Source of the DNA: Melastoma dodecandrum
Lineage: Eukaryota; Streptophyta; Magnoliopsida; Myrtales; Melastomataceae
DNA: 64,000 nt
Direction: 5' to 3'
Assembly: GCA_029817715.1 (NCBI GenBank)
Contig: JARUPY010000471.1
Span: 2,046,001 to 2,110,000 of the forward strand
Each line of letters opens with the position of its first letter. Position 1 is the first letter of the stretch. Under the pieces are notes generated by a model that was not told the origin of the DNA, searched no databases, and saw nothing but the letters and a program-made list of their open reading frames with translations. This document shows positions 10,681 through 21,500 of the stretch, in pieces. Position numbers and translations under genes: made by a program.

Positions 10681-12651
10681 ATGGCGGAGCAGAGGCAGCC
10701 GTTTAGGTTCCGGATCCCCTGGCTGCCCGGTGCCTCTGCCTCTGCCCGTTCCCCATCTGAGCCGACGCAACGTCCAGTGGTGGAACCTCTAGCTGCTGCT
10801 GAGCGTGTCCCGTTCCAGCCTATAGCTAGGCCGCCATTTAGACCTGCTGGTATAGCCCAGGTATCTCCTCCACCTCCTCCCCCGAAAGTTCCTTCCCCGC
10901 CAAGAAAGGCCCCACAACCCCCATCACCGCCTCGTGCGGCTCCTGAATCTAGTCTTCCTCTGCAGCTGACTAGCCAACCTGAGGAAGTTATTCGGCGGGA
11001 TGCTGCCACCCCACCTCCAGTTCCATCTCAACCAGAAATTCTGCCTGTGGTTATGTCACAATCACAGTCCTCCATAGGTGCATCCCCTGAAGGTAACCTC
11101 AAATCTGAAGCGGCAGAGTCGATCTCTGGAACAGCTCAACCCAAAGAGACCCCATTGCCTTCCCTTTTGGAGCCAGAGTCATCGAACGTGAAGCCGGCAA
11201 AGCCTGTGGCTTCTGATTCACTTTCTGATCTGGTCAAGGCAGACCCACCAAAGGCATCGCCGTCAACTCCATCTGGAACTTCCTTGTTGACCTCTGACGA
11301 TCAACCTCCGCCTGATTTACAGTCCAGAGAGACCTTGGCGCTTGTACCAGCCCAGCGACTTGCAGCAGACAAAAAGCCAACGGAGCCATTACTTTCTGCT
11401 CCGGTCCCCAATATGGCCAAAGCAGATCCTCTGGGGCCATCATCTTTGGAGGTAAAGGTGTCGTCCCAACCTTCATTGAAGGATTCCTCTCCGACAGCTG
11501 TTCCTCAACCGTTGCTCGAGTCACAAACGAAAGAAAACTCATCTCTTCAACCGTTTGTCCTAAAAGTTGCGGATGAAAAGCCTGTGAAATCCATAGATTC
11601 TGCTTCAGTACCGAAATCTGTCACAGCCAATCATCAAGAACCAGCTCCTCTGGTACCACCGGTAGTGCCACTGGCTTCACTGGTGAGTTCGTCCTTCCGT
11701 TCTATCTCTCGGCCAACAGGTGAGTCTCCGGGACCCTTCCACGGAACTATCTCGAAGCTGCAGGAAGATAAGGGTATTGAAGCCACTGACAAGGCAGAAA
11801 CTCCAAGGGAAGCAGCAGATTCTGTCGCAAGCTCGGGAAAAGCAAAAGAGAAGGAATCAACTCGCCCCATTCCTCCATTGCCCAAGAAGCAGTCGAAAGG
11901 CCCATTGCCATTGGCTTCCTCGTCGAACGAACAAAAGAGGATGAAGTTCATTCCAAAGAAACGTGTAGCCTTGCCAAGTTTCAACCATTCAAATACTAAC
12001 CATCTTGAGTCCCATCCAAGACCTGGGGCAGCGAGAGGAAGTGGTCCTCCGTCGTCGTCCTTGCAGCAGGAGATCAAGGATGATATGTCAAAGTTTGTCC
12101 ATTCAATCACATCTGGGAAGGCAAACATGTCGACAATCCAGGAATCGGTGGACGTGATCACTCTGGCTGGTGAAAACACGGGAGCTACAATGCATCTGAC
12201 TTCAGGATTGGCAGAGAGGGAAGAGCGCATTCATATCCGCAGGAATTACAGAAGCAACCCGGATGAGAGCATAGAAGGCACGACCGACGTTGAAGAAGAA
12301 GAATGGGAAGTCAATGGTGCAGAAGATGAAGAATCAGACAACAGCGCGTTCCTCAACTGCAATGTGCAAGGTGTGAACAACTCGCTTGTGCTGGACAGTT
12401 CAGTTTCAGAGGGAAGCCCTGGTGTTCACTTGGAGTGGGCTCTGAACACCGAACCACAATCCGTATTGAGGAGTGAAGCATTCAAGAATGAGGTTGGCAT
12501 TACACCCGCCGAGAAGCATGTGTACAAGCCGACTATAAGGAGGAGATGCCTCGGAGGGCTTTTCCTGGACTCGAGTGACGAATCCTCTAATGACGACAAG
12601 GATAAACCCACCAAGCCTCGGCGTCACGGTTGCCGCTTCGGCTACGAATAG
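10681..12651 (+). CDS. Long Pro/Ser-rich plant protein with conserved acidic C-terminus
   Basis: Single-exon frame of 656 residues. It opens with MAEQRQPFRFRIPWLPG, followed by a long low-complexity Pro/Ser/Ala part (about 20-400) with PPPPPPKVPSPPRKAPQPPS. A basic patch (KRMKFIPKKRVALPSF) comes near residue 420. The last third looks conserved: DDMSKFVHSITSG, then TMHLTSGLAEREERIHIRR, an acidic EEEEWEVNGAEDEES, and NCNVQGVNNSLVLDSSVSEG. It ends in the Cys/Arg-rich RRRCLGG...RRHGCRFGYE. I recall similar C-terminal 'NSNVQ.INNS' blocks in uncharacterised plant proteins annotated as Pro-rich or extensin-like. There is no signal peptide, so extensin is unlikely. Function unknown. Confidence 0.8.
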   Translation: MAEQRQPFRFRIPWLPGASASARSPSEPTQRPVVEPLAAAERVPFQPIARPPFRPAGIAQVSPPPPPPKVPSPPRKAPQPPSPPRAAPESSLPLQLTSQPEEVIRRDAATPPPVPSQPEILPVVMSQSQSSIGASPEGNLKSEAAESISGTAQPKETPLPSLLEPESSNVKPAKPVASDSLSDLVKADPPKASPSTPSGTSLLTSDDQPPPDLQSRETLALVPAQRLAADKKPTEPLLSAPVPNMAKADPLGPSSLEVKVSSQPSLKDSSPTAVPQPLLESQTKENSSLQPFVLKVADEKPVKSIDSASVPKSVTANHQEPAPLVPPVVPLASLVSSSFRSISRPTGESPGPFHGTISKLQEDKGIEATDKAETPREAADSVASSGKAKEKESTRPIPPLPKKQSKGPLPLASSSNEQKRMKFIPKKRVALPSFNHSNTNHLESHPRPGAARGSGPPSSSLQQEIKDDMSKFVHSITSGKANMSTIQESVDVITLAGENTGATMHLTSGLAEREERIHIRRNYRSNPDESIEGTTDVEEEEWEVNGAEDEESDNSAFLNCNVQGVNNSLVLDSSVSEGSPGVHLEWALNTEPQSVLRSEAFKNEVGITPAEKHVYKPTIRRRCLGGLFLDSSDESSNDDKDKPTKPRRHGCRFGYE

Positions 12652-13248
12652 AAGAACGAAGAGAAACACGTCGACGTCGAATGAACACCCTTAATCCTAC
12701 CACGCTACGCCTTGTAATAATACCTCGCAATCCGCTTCGCAATGAAATATAAGTACAATAAAATTCAACGAATAACATAAATCAGGAAGTCTGATCTTCC
12801 TTGTATTCCAATAAGCCAATGAGTTTTCATTATTATATCACAGTTGAGTTGAAACAGTGACCCTTGATTCTTTCCTACACGACATCAATCTTAAACCTCT
12901 GTAATAAAAGCTCCTCTGCTACAGACCCAGTCCGTGAGTTTCCCTCATGGTAAGGATAAGAACATGACCCAGAAGACTTAAAAGGTTCTGCCATCACAAT
13001 CCAAACTCCCTGTTTTTAAGCTGAAGAAATCAGGGGGCGGCAAAAGGGACTGCTACAAGTTGGTGGAATGAATAAAAAACTTACTTTTCATGACAAGATA
13101 AGAACAAAGGTAAATGGATAAGGGACCCACCACCACCAATATGATGTGATATTTGCCTATAAGGTGGTGTGCTCCAACTGTTCAATAGATCGAATTGGGC
13201 AAGAAGAACAGAACAGCCAATTCTGAGTTCAGAGCGGAGGAGAAAAAG
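12652..13248. other. Intergenic / promoter of the 116-aa gene
   Basis: 3' region with possible poly(A) signals (AATAAA near 12758), then the promoter of the next gene. No gene seen. Confidence 0.5.
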
Positions 13249-13802
13249 ATGGGTTCCCTAATGGCAGGATGGGATTCTCCATTCCAAGATCCTAAACATG
13301 GTTCAAAGCTGAATTCTTTATCATCATCATCATCATGATCCCTTCTCCTGTTTTGCCTGGGTTTTTGTTTTGTTTACTCCTTTGGTTACTCTTCAGTGGC
13401 ATATCAGAGGAACAGGTCGTTCACGAAAGAGGCAGTCGATGCCTACCGGAGGCGAAAGGAGAGATCCGAATCGGATAAAGTGAGGAATCAGACCAATATT
13501 CCTCCAGATAACTTGCTGACAAATTCCACGATGAGTGACTGACCTTGCTTTCCTTTGGTTTGAATTATGTTGAAATAAAACAACAGGACAAGTATAGGAG
13601 GTCCAGCTCCGTGCCACCGTATGGAAGTGTGAAGGAAGAAGCCGTGTTGGAGATAGAAGCGGAGGCGGCATGGGGGAAGGTCGTTGACGGGTGGTGGAGG
13701 AGGAGCAACTTGGCGTTCCTCAACGAGCCGCCTGTCCTTGAAGGGGGGAGCAGCAACAACACCTACGTGTCTCAGTACCACGTCTCCAGTATCCCCAGCT
13801 GA
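13249..13802 (+). CDS. Small conserved plant protein, three exons (116 aa), function unknown
   Basis: Assembled from three exons: 13249-13300, 13397-13479 and 13587-13802. Phases are 1 then 0 and all borders are GT-AG, giving 116 residues. The pieces match a plant family I recall by its blocks. They are an N-terminal MGSLMAGWDSPFQDPKH, then VAYQRNRSFTKEAVDAYRRR, then RRSSSVPP and the C-terminal GWWRRSNLAFLNEPPV with a final SQYHVSSIPS. It has no signal peptide or membrane segment, so it is probably cytosolic or nuclear. By position next to NFD5 it may correspond to At1g19530, an uncharacterised gene I associate with hypoxia response; that link is weak. Without splicing each piece looks like noise, so simple ORF calling would miss this gene. 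Confidence 0.8.
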
Positions 13803-13844
13803 GCAAAGAAGAGACGCAGAAAGTCGTCTTCTCATGTAAAGAGA

Positions 13845-13923
13845 GGGGTTGTGTTGTGAGTAAGCGTGATCATGTCAAATGTAGGGGGGTTGTGTTGTGA
13901 GTAAGCGTGATCATGTCAAATGT
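13845..13923 (+). repeat. Tandem duplication of ~38 bp in 3' UTR
   Basis: Two head-to-tail copies 41 bases apart (starts 13845 and 13886), identical over GGGGTTGTGTTGTGAGTAAG and the following bases through CATGTCAAATGT. It lies just past the stop of the 116-aa gene. Confidence 0.85.
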
Positions 13924-14659
13924 TTGGGTTGTTCATACTCTTGTTGTAAGAACGAGGTGGACGGACGTTGTTATGGCCGTGGGGTATCCCCACAGAAGCA
14001 TCACATATCGGCTGCTTAAATGGGAGGGCTTGGCATCAGAGCCTATATAAGCAAAGGACCGTCATCCTGGTCGAAATCAGGCATGTTCATCGCATACACT
14101 ATGACAAGTTCTAGCTGGTGCATCATAACATTGACTTACTCTGCTTCATTTTCTTGTGACCATACAATCCCTTCAACCTCAAGTCTCAATATTAAAACCC
14201 ACTAACTAAATGAATGGGAAGAAGTGCTACTGCTCATCAATCAAAACATGGTCCCCTAACACGTGTAATGGGGCTGGATTTTGACTTTGCCCAACTCGAA
14301 TTCTGATGTTTCACTAATCGAAATAACAAGCATTGATCACTGGTTAAGTTGGTTTTGCTATTTAAGTTAAGCAATCAAGAAGTTTACTTTGTTTCTATTG
14401 AAGGACAGATCACACAAAAGCTTCTCAGTATGTTTAACTCACCTTTCTTCACAAGTTTAATAAGAGTTGCTCCTTGTTTTTTTTTTCTTCTTCCTTCTCA
14501 GCATATCAACACACCCACCTCAGCTGTCTTAATATAAAGAAAAACTCGACTAGGGGAGTTCCGATCTCCTGGAAAAATCCAATCGTTCTTCTCTTTCGTA
14601 ACGTTGTTTATGTACAAGGTATAAAACTGGTGTGAGGTCAGCGCTCTGCAGGAATCCTA
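13924..14659. other. Intergenic between convergent genes
   Basis: 3' regions of the 116-aa gene (plus) and the 100-aa gene (minus). Nothing else was supported. Confidence 0.5.
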
Positions 14660-15061
14660 TCAAGACGGTTGTTTTACGCTTCCTGTTTTCCGGATTGGCC
14701 GAATCATCTTCTCAGGAGCCGGAGCGGGCGCCGGGGGTGAAGCGATTGACTTGGCCGGAGATTTCTCTGACTGGGTTGGAGCTCTTTGCACGCGGCGGAC
14801 GTAATCCAACACCTTCCTAGGCCTCATTGCTTCTATCATCTTTCTTTCCCCTAGAGAACAACAACAACAACAATGCGAATCTGGTGATCACGTGGGGAGT
14901 CGAAAAGTTACGAAAGCAGAAGGCGGGCGAGGTTCGGTTATCCAATTACCATCGAGTTTGGACTTGATTTTGTGTGACTCGGACAGTTGGACCAGCATCG
15001 GGGTGATGAAGGTGAGGAGCGCCCAGAAGAAGAATACCACGACCATTGTCCTTGCACTCAT
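14660..15061 (-). CDS. Small secreted or signal-anchored protein, two exons (100 aa)
   Basis: Exon 1 is 15061-14950 and exon 2 is 14850-14660. The phase-1 junction (GAT G / GG GAA) with donor GTAATT and acceptor CTCTAG gives exactly 100 residues. The N-terminus MSARTMVVVFFFWALLTFIT is a signal peptide or signal anchor. LSESHKIKSKLDGERK follows, then a basic segment (MRPRKVLDYVRRVQRAPTQ) and a Pro/Ala stretch (ASPPAPAPAPE), and it ends RPIRKTGSVKQPS. I recall similar small plant proteins with a 'SES' block and a basic/Pro tail, but no function. The mature tail is the kind of sequence seen in peptide precursors, which is only suggestive. The frame is also open upstream of the ATG but only from a TTG. 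Confidence 0.7.
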
Positions 15062-16206
15062 CTGACTACGATGACTGTCCCCGGAAAATCCAAAAAAACT
15101 GTAAGAACTCAACTTGATGTCGGGAAGAGGAGGATGAGGAGGAGGAGGAATAAGAAGACCCCAACAGAATGCCTAAACAAAACCATACTTAGCTGGCCAT
15201 GTTTAGGGCAGTAAAAGTGAAGGGTGTCACGTTGGGATTTGTTTATTCTCTCATGGCTCTCCAAAGTATGAACAAAGTCAATCAACATCATTCCATTATT
15301 TTTCTTTTTGTGGTAAAAAGGTCGTGAAGTGATGATGCTATTACGTTTTCGTTCAATTGGGTAGTTGGAGAGTTGTTAGGACATAAGTTTCTTTTGGGTC
15401 TTTGTTCTGTCTGATTCCAGAACTAATCAACACAACCTTTCATATCCCCATCATTGTCTTCATCAACTCACACTTAGTCAAACACAAAACATTCATTTCG
15501 AAGCCGGTTGAGGAAAATACAAAGTCAGACGTTTGGCATTCGTTTCCATTTGGCCTGCAGTCGGGCCGAAGCCGACAGTAACGGCTAACCTCCGGCGATG
15601 AGCATACTCTTACCGCTGGGTCATTCATCAGAAGCGTTTTGAGTTATAGTAATTGTTGGACACAGTCTGGTCAGGCTGTGTTTTGAGGTTACAGCGACTC
15701 TGGTTTGTGAGATTGATTTTCTGCCCGGGAAATGGTTACCTCGATCCAGATAGTACGGAAAAATGCTTGAGAATTCGCACCTTTCCTTGGCTAATCGTGC
15801 CACAGCTTTGGCTCCATCGGCAGTTGCTCGCTCCACGACACCTCCCGAGCCCTGTTATTGTTTTCCAGCATATCATCGGCGTCGGCAGATTTTTTTGGCA
15901 AAGAGGCCCAAACGAAAAATTCTCGCACCAAGAGCATAAGAAGAAATCTCAGTAAAGGCGCAAACAAATTGCTTTCCAGGTAGGGCATATGCCATCAGCA
16001 CCCGTACCTCATCTGAACATCAAATATTGGCGTGTCCCGACCAGGTTACCCCACATTTAACTATGTTTGCCCCAAAGTTATAGCAAATATAATGATCTAC
16101 AGGAGTTCGTACCGAAGCAAGATCATGGCACTAATCCGCCTCCTGTTTCCCCTGGGCAAACAAATGAAAGATAACACACAGACACGATGGCGACGATCCC
16201 ACTTGC
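15062..16206. other. Intergenic
   Basis: A minus-strand stretch at 15621-15836 has protein-like composition (ERATADGAKAVARLAKE) and ends at a possible donor. No matching exons or known family were found. Otherwise empty. Confidence 0.4.
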
Positions 16207-17854
16207 TCATATCTCCATCGGAGCAGCGCCCTCTTCTGGCGGAGAAACTCCTTCAGCAGCAGCCCCTCCTTCCCCGGCAGAGGTCCCTGGGTCTGCAGCT
16301 GGAGGTTCATCCTCAACAACGATTTCAAAGGCATTGATCATCTGTTGCACCGTCTCCTGATCCAATATATGGAATGCCTCTCCCACTCCCACCACGGCGA
16401 TTGTGCAGATGGAACTCTTGAGCATCTCTCCTTGAAGGGTCTCCCTTATAGCAATGAGAGCATGCTTTACCAGATCGTCTCGTGAGGAGTCCAAGAAGGT
16501 CTCAAATTTCCGTTCGAGGTATGTTTTGGCAGCTTGAGAACGAGATCCTATTGCAAAAGCCTGATACTCAAAGTAGTTCCCACTTGGACAGTTGTAATAG
16601 AGATGAGCGCCTGATTCGTCAAGTCCAGCGACCAACAGGCCTACACCATATGGCCGCTTCCATGAGCGCTGAGTACAGACCTGCCATTGATGAAAAAGGT
16701 AATCCTAGTTAAAACATCTACATTTGATTTGATTTTCCCAGAATTCATTTCCCACTTTGTAAGAATAAAATCTTGTTCCTTAGTACCTAGGACAAACCAC
16801 GCCAGTAATATCACACGGTGACAACGTCACAAAAGCTGTTTGAATAGCCAAACTAGACAAATCCTCAAGTCAAGTGTCATAAGTGCACTGGTAATATAGA
16901 CATCACAAGCTAGCTTACAGTCATGGTCTGTGTGTAAGTGAGCAAGTTAATTAAAGCACATCTACCAAGGGACTGAACTAGCATCTTTAAGCCCACCACT
17001 TTCCTGACCAAAAAACATTACATTCTAAAACGGGAAAAATAAGCACCAATTTCTAGAAGCTCAGGAGGTGTAACTGCAGAAAGGAACTAGAAATAGAATC
17101 AATTCTTGCAGGCATGATAACAACACCGAGTTCCAAGAATATAACTAGCGCATACAGGCAATCCCATACACACACACACATCACAAACTCCTGAGTCTAT
17201 CCATCCATCTATTCACGAGCACAGCAACCTCAACTCAGATTCAACCATCAATTGTTCACTCGCTCACTAAAACTTCTCTAGATGAAATATCTATCCCGCC
17301 TTTCTCCATGATTAGTTACAGGATTTTATGACTCACTAGCTTTCACTAGGCAATTTGATCCTTTCTCTCTCTAAAGCTACAAAATCGAATGCGAGTTGAA
17401 CGAATCACAAACGACCGCAGCAACCAACTAAACTCACACAAACCACGGACAACATCACAAGGCGCACACTCTAATTCCACCACCAAATCAGACAGCACAT
17501 TACCTGAGCCTTATCGGCGAGCTGGACGACGAGGCGCCCGACGGGGAGAGGGGACTCATAAGTGAACGAGTAATTGATGCATTCGGAACGCAGGTACCTC
17601 GATAGGACCCTCCCGTCGGCGGTGAGGCCGGCGATGGCGACCCCGATGTGGTCGTCGACCTTGAAGATCTTCTTCTGGTGGGATGAAAGCTCGTTGTTGG
17701 CCTTGTTGACGCAGGCAAGGACGACGTGCGACTTGGATCGGAGGCCGATGGCCGCCGACCCCTGCTTGACGGCCTCCATGGCATACTCCACCTGGAAAAG
17801 CCTTCCAGCTGGGCTCCAAGTGGTGACGTCGGTGTCGTACTGGTTCCTAAACAT
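16207..17854 (-). CDS. PAF1: 20S proteasome subunit alpha type-1 (PAF1)
   Basis: Two exons, 17854-17504 and 16680-16207, phase 0, with an intron of 823 bases, giving 274 residues. The N-terminal proteasome alpha signature is present (residues 1-30, [20 protein letters not shown] then [13 protein letters not shown]). It is followed by the Ntn-hydrolase-fold beta strands ([20 protein letters not shown]) and, at the start of exon 2, [20 protein letters not shown]. The C-terminal tail (residue 235 onward) is acidic with Ala/Gly/Pro ([17 protein letters not shown]), as in plant PAF proteins. Alpha subunits form the outer rings of the 20S core and gate substrate entry. They have no catalytic threonine, and none is seen. 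The ATG at 17854 is preceded by TTGGAG, which is not a start. RPT4 of the 19S particle is about 20 kb away. Confidence 0.95.
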
Positions 17855-17884
17855 CTCCAAGAGAGGGGATCCGGGTGAACGAAG

Positions 17885-17893
17885 TTAGGGTTT
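17885..17893 (-). promoter_or_regulatory. Telo-box in PAF1 leader
   Basis: Minus-strand AAACCCTAA lies about 30 bases before the PAF1 ATG, inside the likely leader or core promoter. Confidence 0.45.
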
Positions 17894-18595
17894 GGAACCG
17901 TGGATGGAATTTCCCGGGGTGTTCCCGTGGTTTTCTTTCCGGGCAAGACAGAAGGCCGAAGGGAGGACGACTTCCCGGGTCGACCCGATTATTTGGGTTA
18001 TTGGGCCAGACGGATTGGTATGGTCTGGGCCGAATCAGGCCCTGATTTTATAATTTAAGAAAACCCTGTCGATTAAGCAAACGGGCAAAGGAGAAAAAGA
18101 AGCATTAAGAAAAAGGAAACTCCCCACCCCTTTGCATCTCTTTACTTTTACTTTTGCTTTGTTTCTTTGTTTAACAACTTTAATGTTGTTTTTTATTTTA
18201 TTTTATGTCCGTAAGAGTAAGTTCCAATTTAATCCGACGTCGCTTGGGGCTTCACCACCAACGACGTTCGTTGCATGACGACGACAAGCAAAAGCACGCA
18301 GCATGAATTGATCCTTGCTCATCACGACGTTCTTACATTTCCAACGACGTGACTGCGTGAATCTAAACTTGGTAATCTGTAAATAATCTTGATTAAAGGA
18401 ATTACGAGATTCTAAATCTTTTGGGTGTGATTGATGATGATGATGACGACCCGACGGCGGTCATTATCAACACAAACAAATTGGAAGATCCCGACTAGAG
18501 TTTTTCTTCCCCCTCCCCTCGTCTCAGTCAACCTCCCGTCGTCGTCTCGGCGTTGAGCCGGCGACCGCCCCTCCCCTAACTAAAAAACCCGAGAA
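17894..18595. other. Divergent promoter region, PAF1 / auxilin-like
   Basis: About 700 bases separate two divergent starts. It contains several AACGACGT-type and ACGACG motifs (near 18240-18350) and a GAT repeat (about 18430-18447). No gene seen. Confidence 0.45.
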
Positions 18596-21500
18596 ATGGA
18601 CTGCCACGTCAGCTCTGCCGCTCCTCTGAGGAAGCTCCCCGGCAGCACTTCCATTTACGACGGCGTGTTCGGCGGTACCAGCGTCCGCGAGGGTCGCGTC
18701 TCCTCAAGGGCGGAAGATTACGCGGAGGTGTTCGCCGGCGGAGGACGAGGGGAAAACGAGTGCCGGAGGGCTGCGATTCCGGTGCTTGACCTCCCCTGCT
18801 TCCAGGAGGGCAGGCTCAGGGTGGACGCCCGGCGGTCTTCCCTGGACTATCTGAAGATATTCGGCGGGGGAGCCGCGGGTGGGTTCGTTGCGTCGTACGA
18901 GGAGGTGGTCGGACGCGGCGAAGGGACGGAGGTGGGAGTAGGGAGGTGAGATTGGTCTCTGTTTTCCGGTGTTTTTGGAAGTGGTACTCGTTGAATGTGT
19001 CTTTTATGGGTGAAAGGAATAGGAAGTGGGGGTTAATATTTTAGTTAAGTCGGAAAAATTGGAGCTTTGTTTGGGAGGTTGAGCAAAGAGGTGTTTGTGA
19101 TCTTATTTTTTCACGAGGGGAAATGAAAATGCAGATAAGCTGTTGGATTCGGATGTTGTGGTTGAAAGATGAAATTGGGACTGTTGGCTTGGGCTGTAAT
19201 TGAGCGGAGGGCATGAGTAGAATTGTCTTTGTGTTGGGAATCCCTGTTCATCGGATGTTTCAGGTTCAATTGTTGTACTTGTGGCAGTGAACTGAGGGGT
19301 GTCGGGATCGCTGACCGCTACTTATAGAGCAGAAGGGAGAGTTGCACGTGTAGTTTTTGCTATTTCTCTTGTAGTAGAGATCAATGGTACCATTTAGCCC
19401 ACTGTGTGGAGCTTTGAAATGTCTTAGAGTAGCTTTATCGGATAGATTTTTGTTGGTTGCTCTGGCCTGAAACTGATGTTGGCTACCATATCCTATTTCA
19501 TAGAAAGGTCATTCTTGGTTGACTTATGTGTGAGAATGATTTGTGGACCCTCCTTTTGCAATGGGTAGTCTACGGTTGGCTCCTTTTTCAACCCCGGTTT
19601 TCAACACAACCCTTTGGAAATAAATGGCCAAGGGAGAAGGATTTTAACCTTTCTTTGTCATGTCTTAAGTAATTTAACAGCCAGTGACAAATAAAAAAGT
19701 TTGTTCACTAGAGGTTGAGTAGCTGGAGTATTTACGAGTTTTATGCTTAAGGTACAAGATTAATGGATCAGGTGATAGGATGTTTTCCTACAACCAGCCT
19801 CCTTGTTCTGCGAAATTCATTAGAAAGTTGTCAGCTATTGCTTGAACAGAAGCAGAGGGATATTTTCTGCATCTACAATTGCGTATGTGGAAGTAATCTG
19901 ATGCCTGCCTTTTTCTTGTGCAGGGTTAAGACTAAGAAGCCCGCTCTTCCACTTGCATCAAACAATCACTTAGATGAGGCTTCTGTTCAGGAAACCCCTG
20001 TTCTTTCAAGAAATGAACCAAAGATATTCAACGTGTCCTATAGCAAATCCAATGTGGGAAGTATTGGAAAATCGAATGGAACTGTTCATGTTGCACAGTT
20101 GGCTGATATTCCTGGGTATTCTGTTATAGTTGAAGAAAATTGCCTCTTTAAGCGGGGAAAAGTTAATACAGAGGAGGTTCTTAAATGTAACGTCGTTAGT
20201 GATGCTAGTGAAGGAATGGTGAAGGATGTTGATTGCCGGAGTGTGCCTTCTGATGTGTATGTGAAGATCCCTGCAGAAAAAGCCAGCGGAAAAGACTTCT
20301 CCCAAAGGAGATTTAGTAAAGAAGGATCTTTCTCTGGTGAAATGCTATTTGACAGATGTGGATTCACAGTAGGAAAAGACTCATACAAAGAGGGCCCCCT
20401 GTACAACTTCTCTTCGGCATCATTTGACAAAAAAAGAGAGATAATTGGCAGGCTTTCATCGAGGAGCATATCTGAGGGAATCGATCATTCTTATTCACCG
20501 CCTGACCATGGAAGTCAGTTGGATGCTAATTCTGCTGCAGCAGCCTCTGTTGCTGCTTTAAAGATAGCAATTGAGAAAGCTCAAGCGCGAATCCAAGTAG
20601 CAAAGGAAATAAAGGAAGGAAAGAAGGTTTTTGACTTTGAGGTGAGAGTTAAGAAGAAATTCGACAGCGAGGACAAAAAGGGTGATAAGAAGAAGGTCAA
20701 GAAAGAATGCCAAAGTTCAAAAATGCTTCATCAGCAAGATTTAGATACACGGGGTCATTCAGTTAGCGAAATTCCAAAGCCAAATCTTGCTGAAGCGGAG
20801 TTGGTAAGTGGAGAAGCGGATGAAAAGTTGAAAAAATCCATATCAGAGGAATCTAATGCGGTAATGCTTGGGGAGAACTGTGATAGAAATGGAGTGAATT
20901 GTTGGAAAGGAGATGTGGGAAATAGGAAAGAAGAAGAAGAGGAGGAGGATCTTTTTGAAGATGCCAGGGCGGAACCGTACCATCCAGTGAGGGATGAGCT
21001 CAGGGAGGTTATTGGTGCGAAGATTGAAAATGAATCCGATGTGCTGGAAAGTAATTGTGGTAAATCACCTAGTATAGATTCTGCGGTGGGGGAAAATGCA
21101 GAAGCAGCCTTGGATGAGGCACTCTGTCACGAGAAAGCAAATTCACAGCTGCTGACATCTATAGGTACAAAAGAGAATAAGGAACAGATGATACCTTTTG
21201 AACTATCAGAAGAACTGACCAGAGAGAAAGAGAATGCACCAGATATCTTTGCCTTGTCAGATGATATTGCAAGTGTCAAGAAATGTGCTTTCCACTTCCT
21301 CTCAATTCCGTTTGAGAATATACCTGAATTGAAAATATCCAAGCCTAATGTAAACCGTGAATCTCAGCAAATGATAGAGCATAATTTGGAGTTGTGTGCT
21401 AATGATGAAGATGATAGGAAATGTGGAGACAATTTGAGTGATGAAGGCATTAAAGAGATAAAAGAGGATCTTGGGATGACATTAGAGAATAGTGAAGTTG

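Noticed and set aside
15621..15836. Possible exon with ERATADGAKAVARLAKE on the minus strand
   Set aside because: No partner exons, start or family could be found; left as unassigned.
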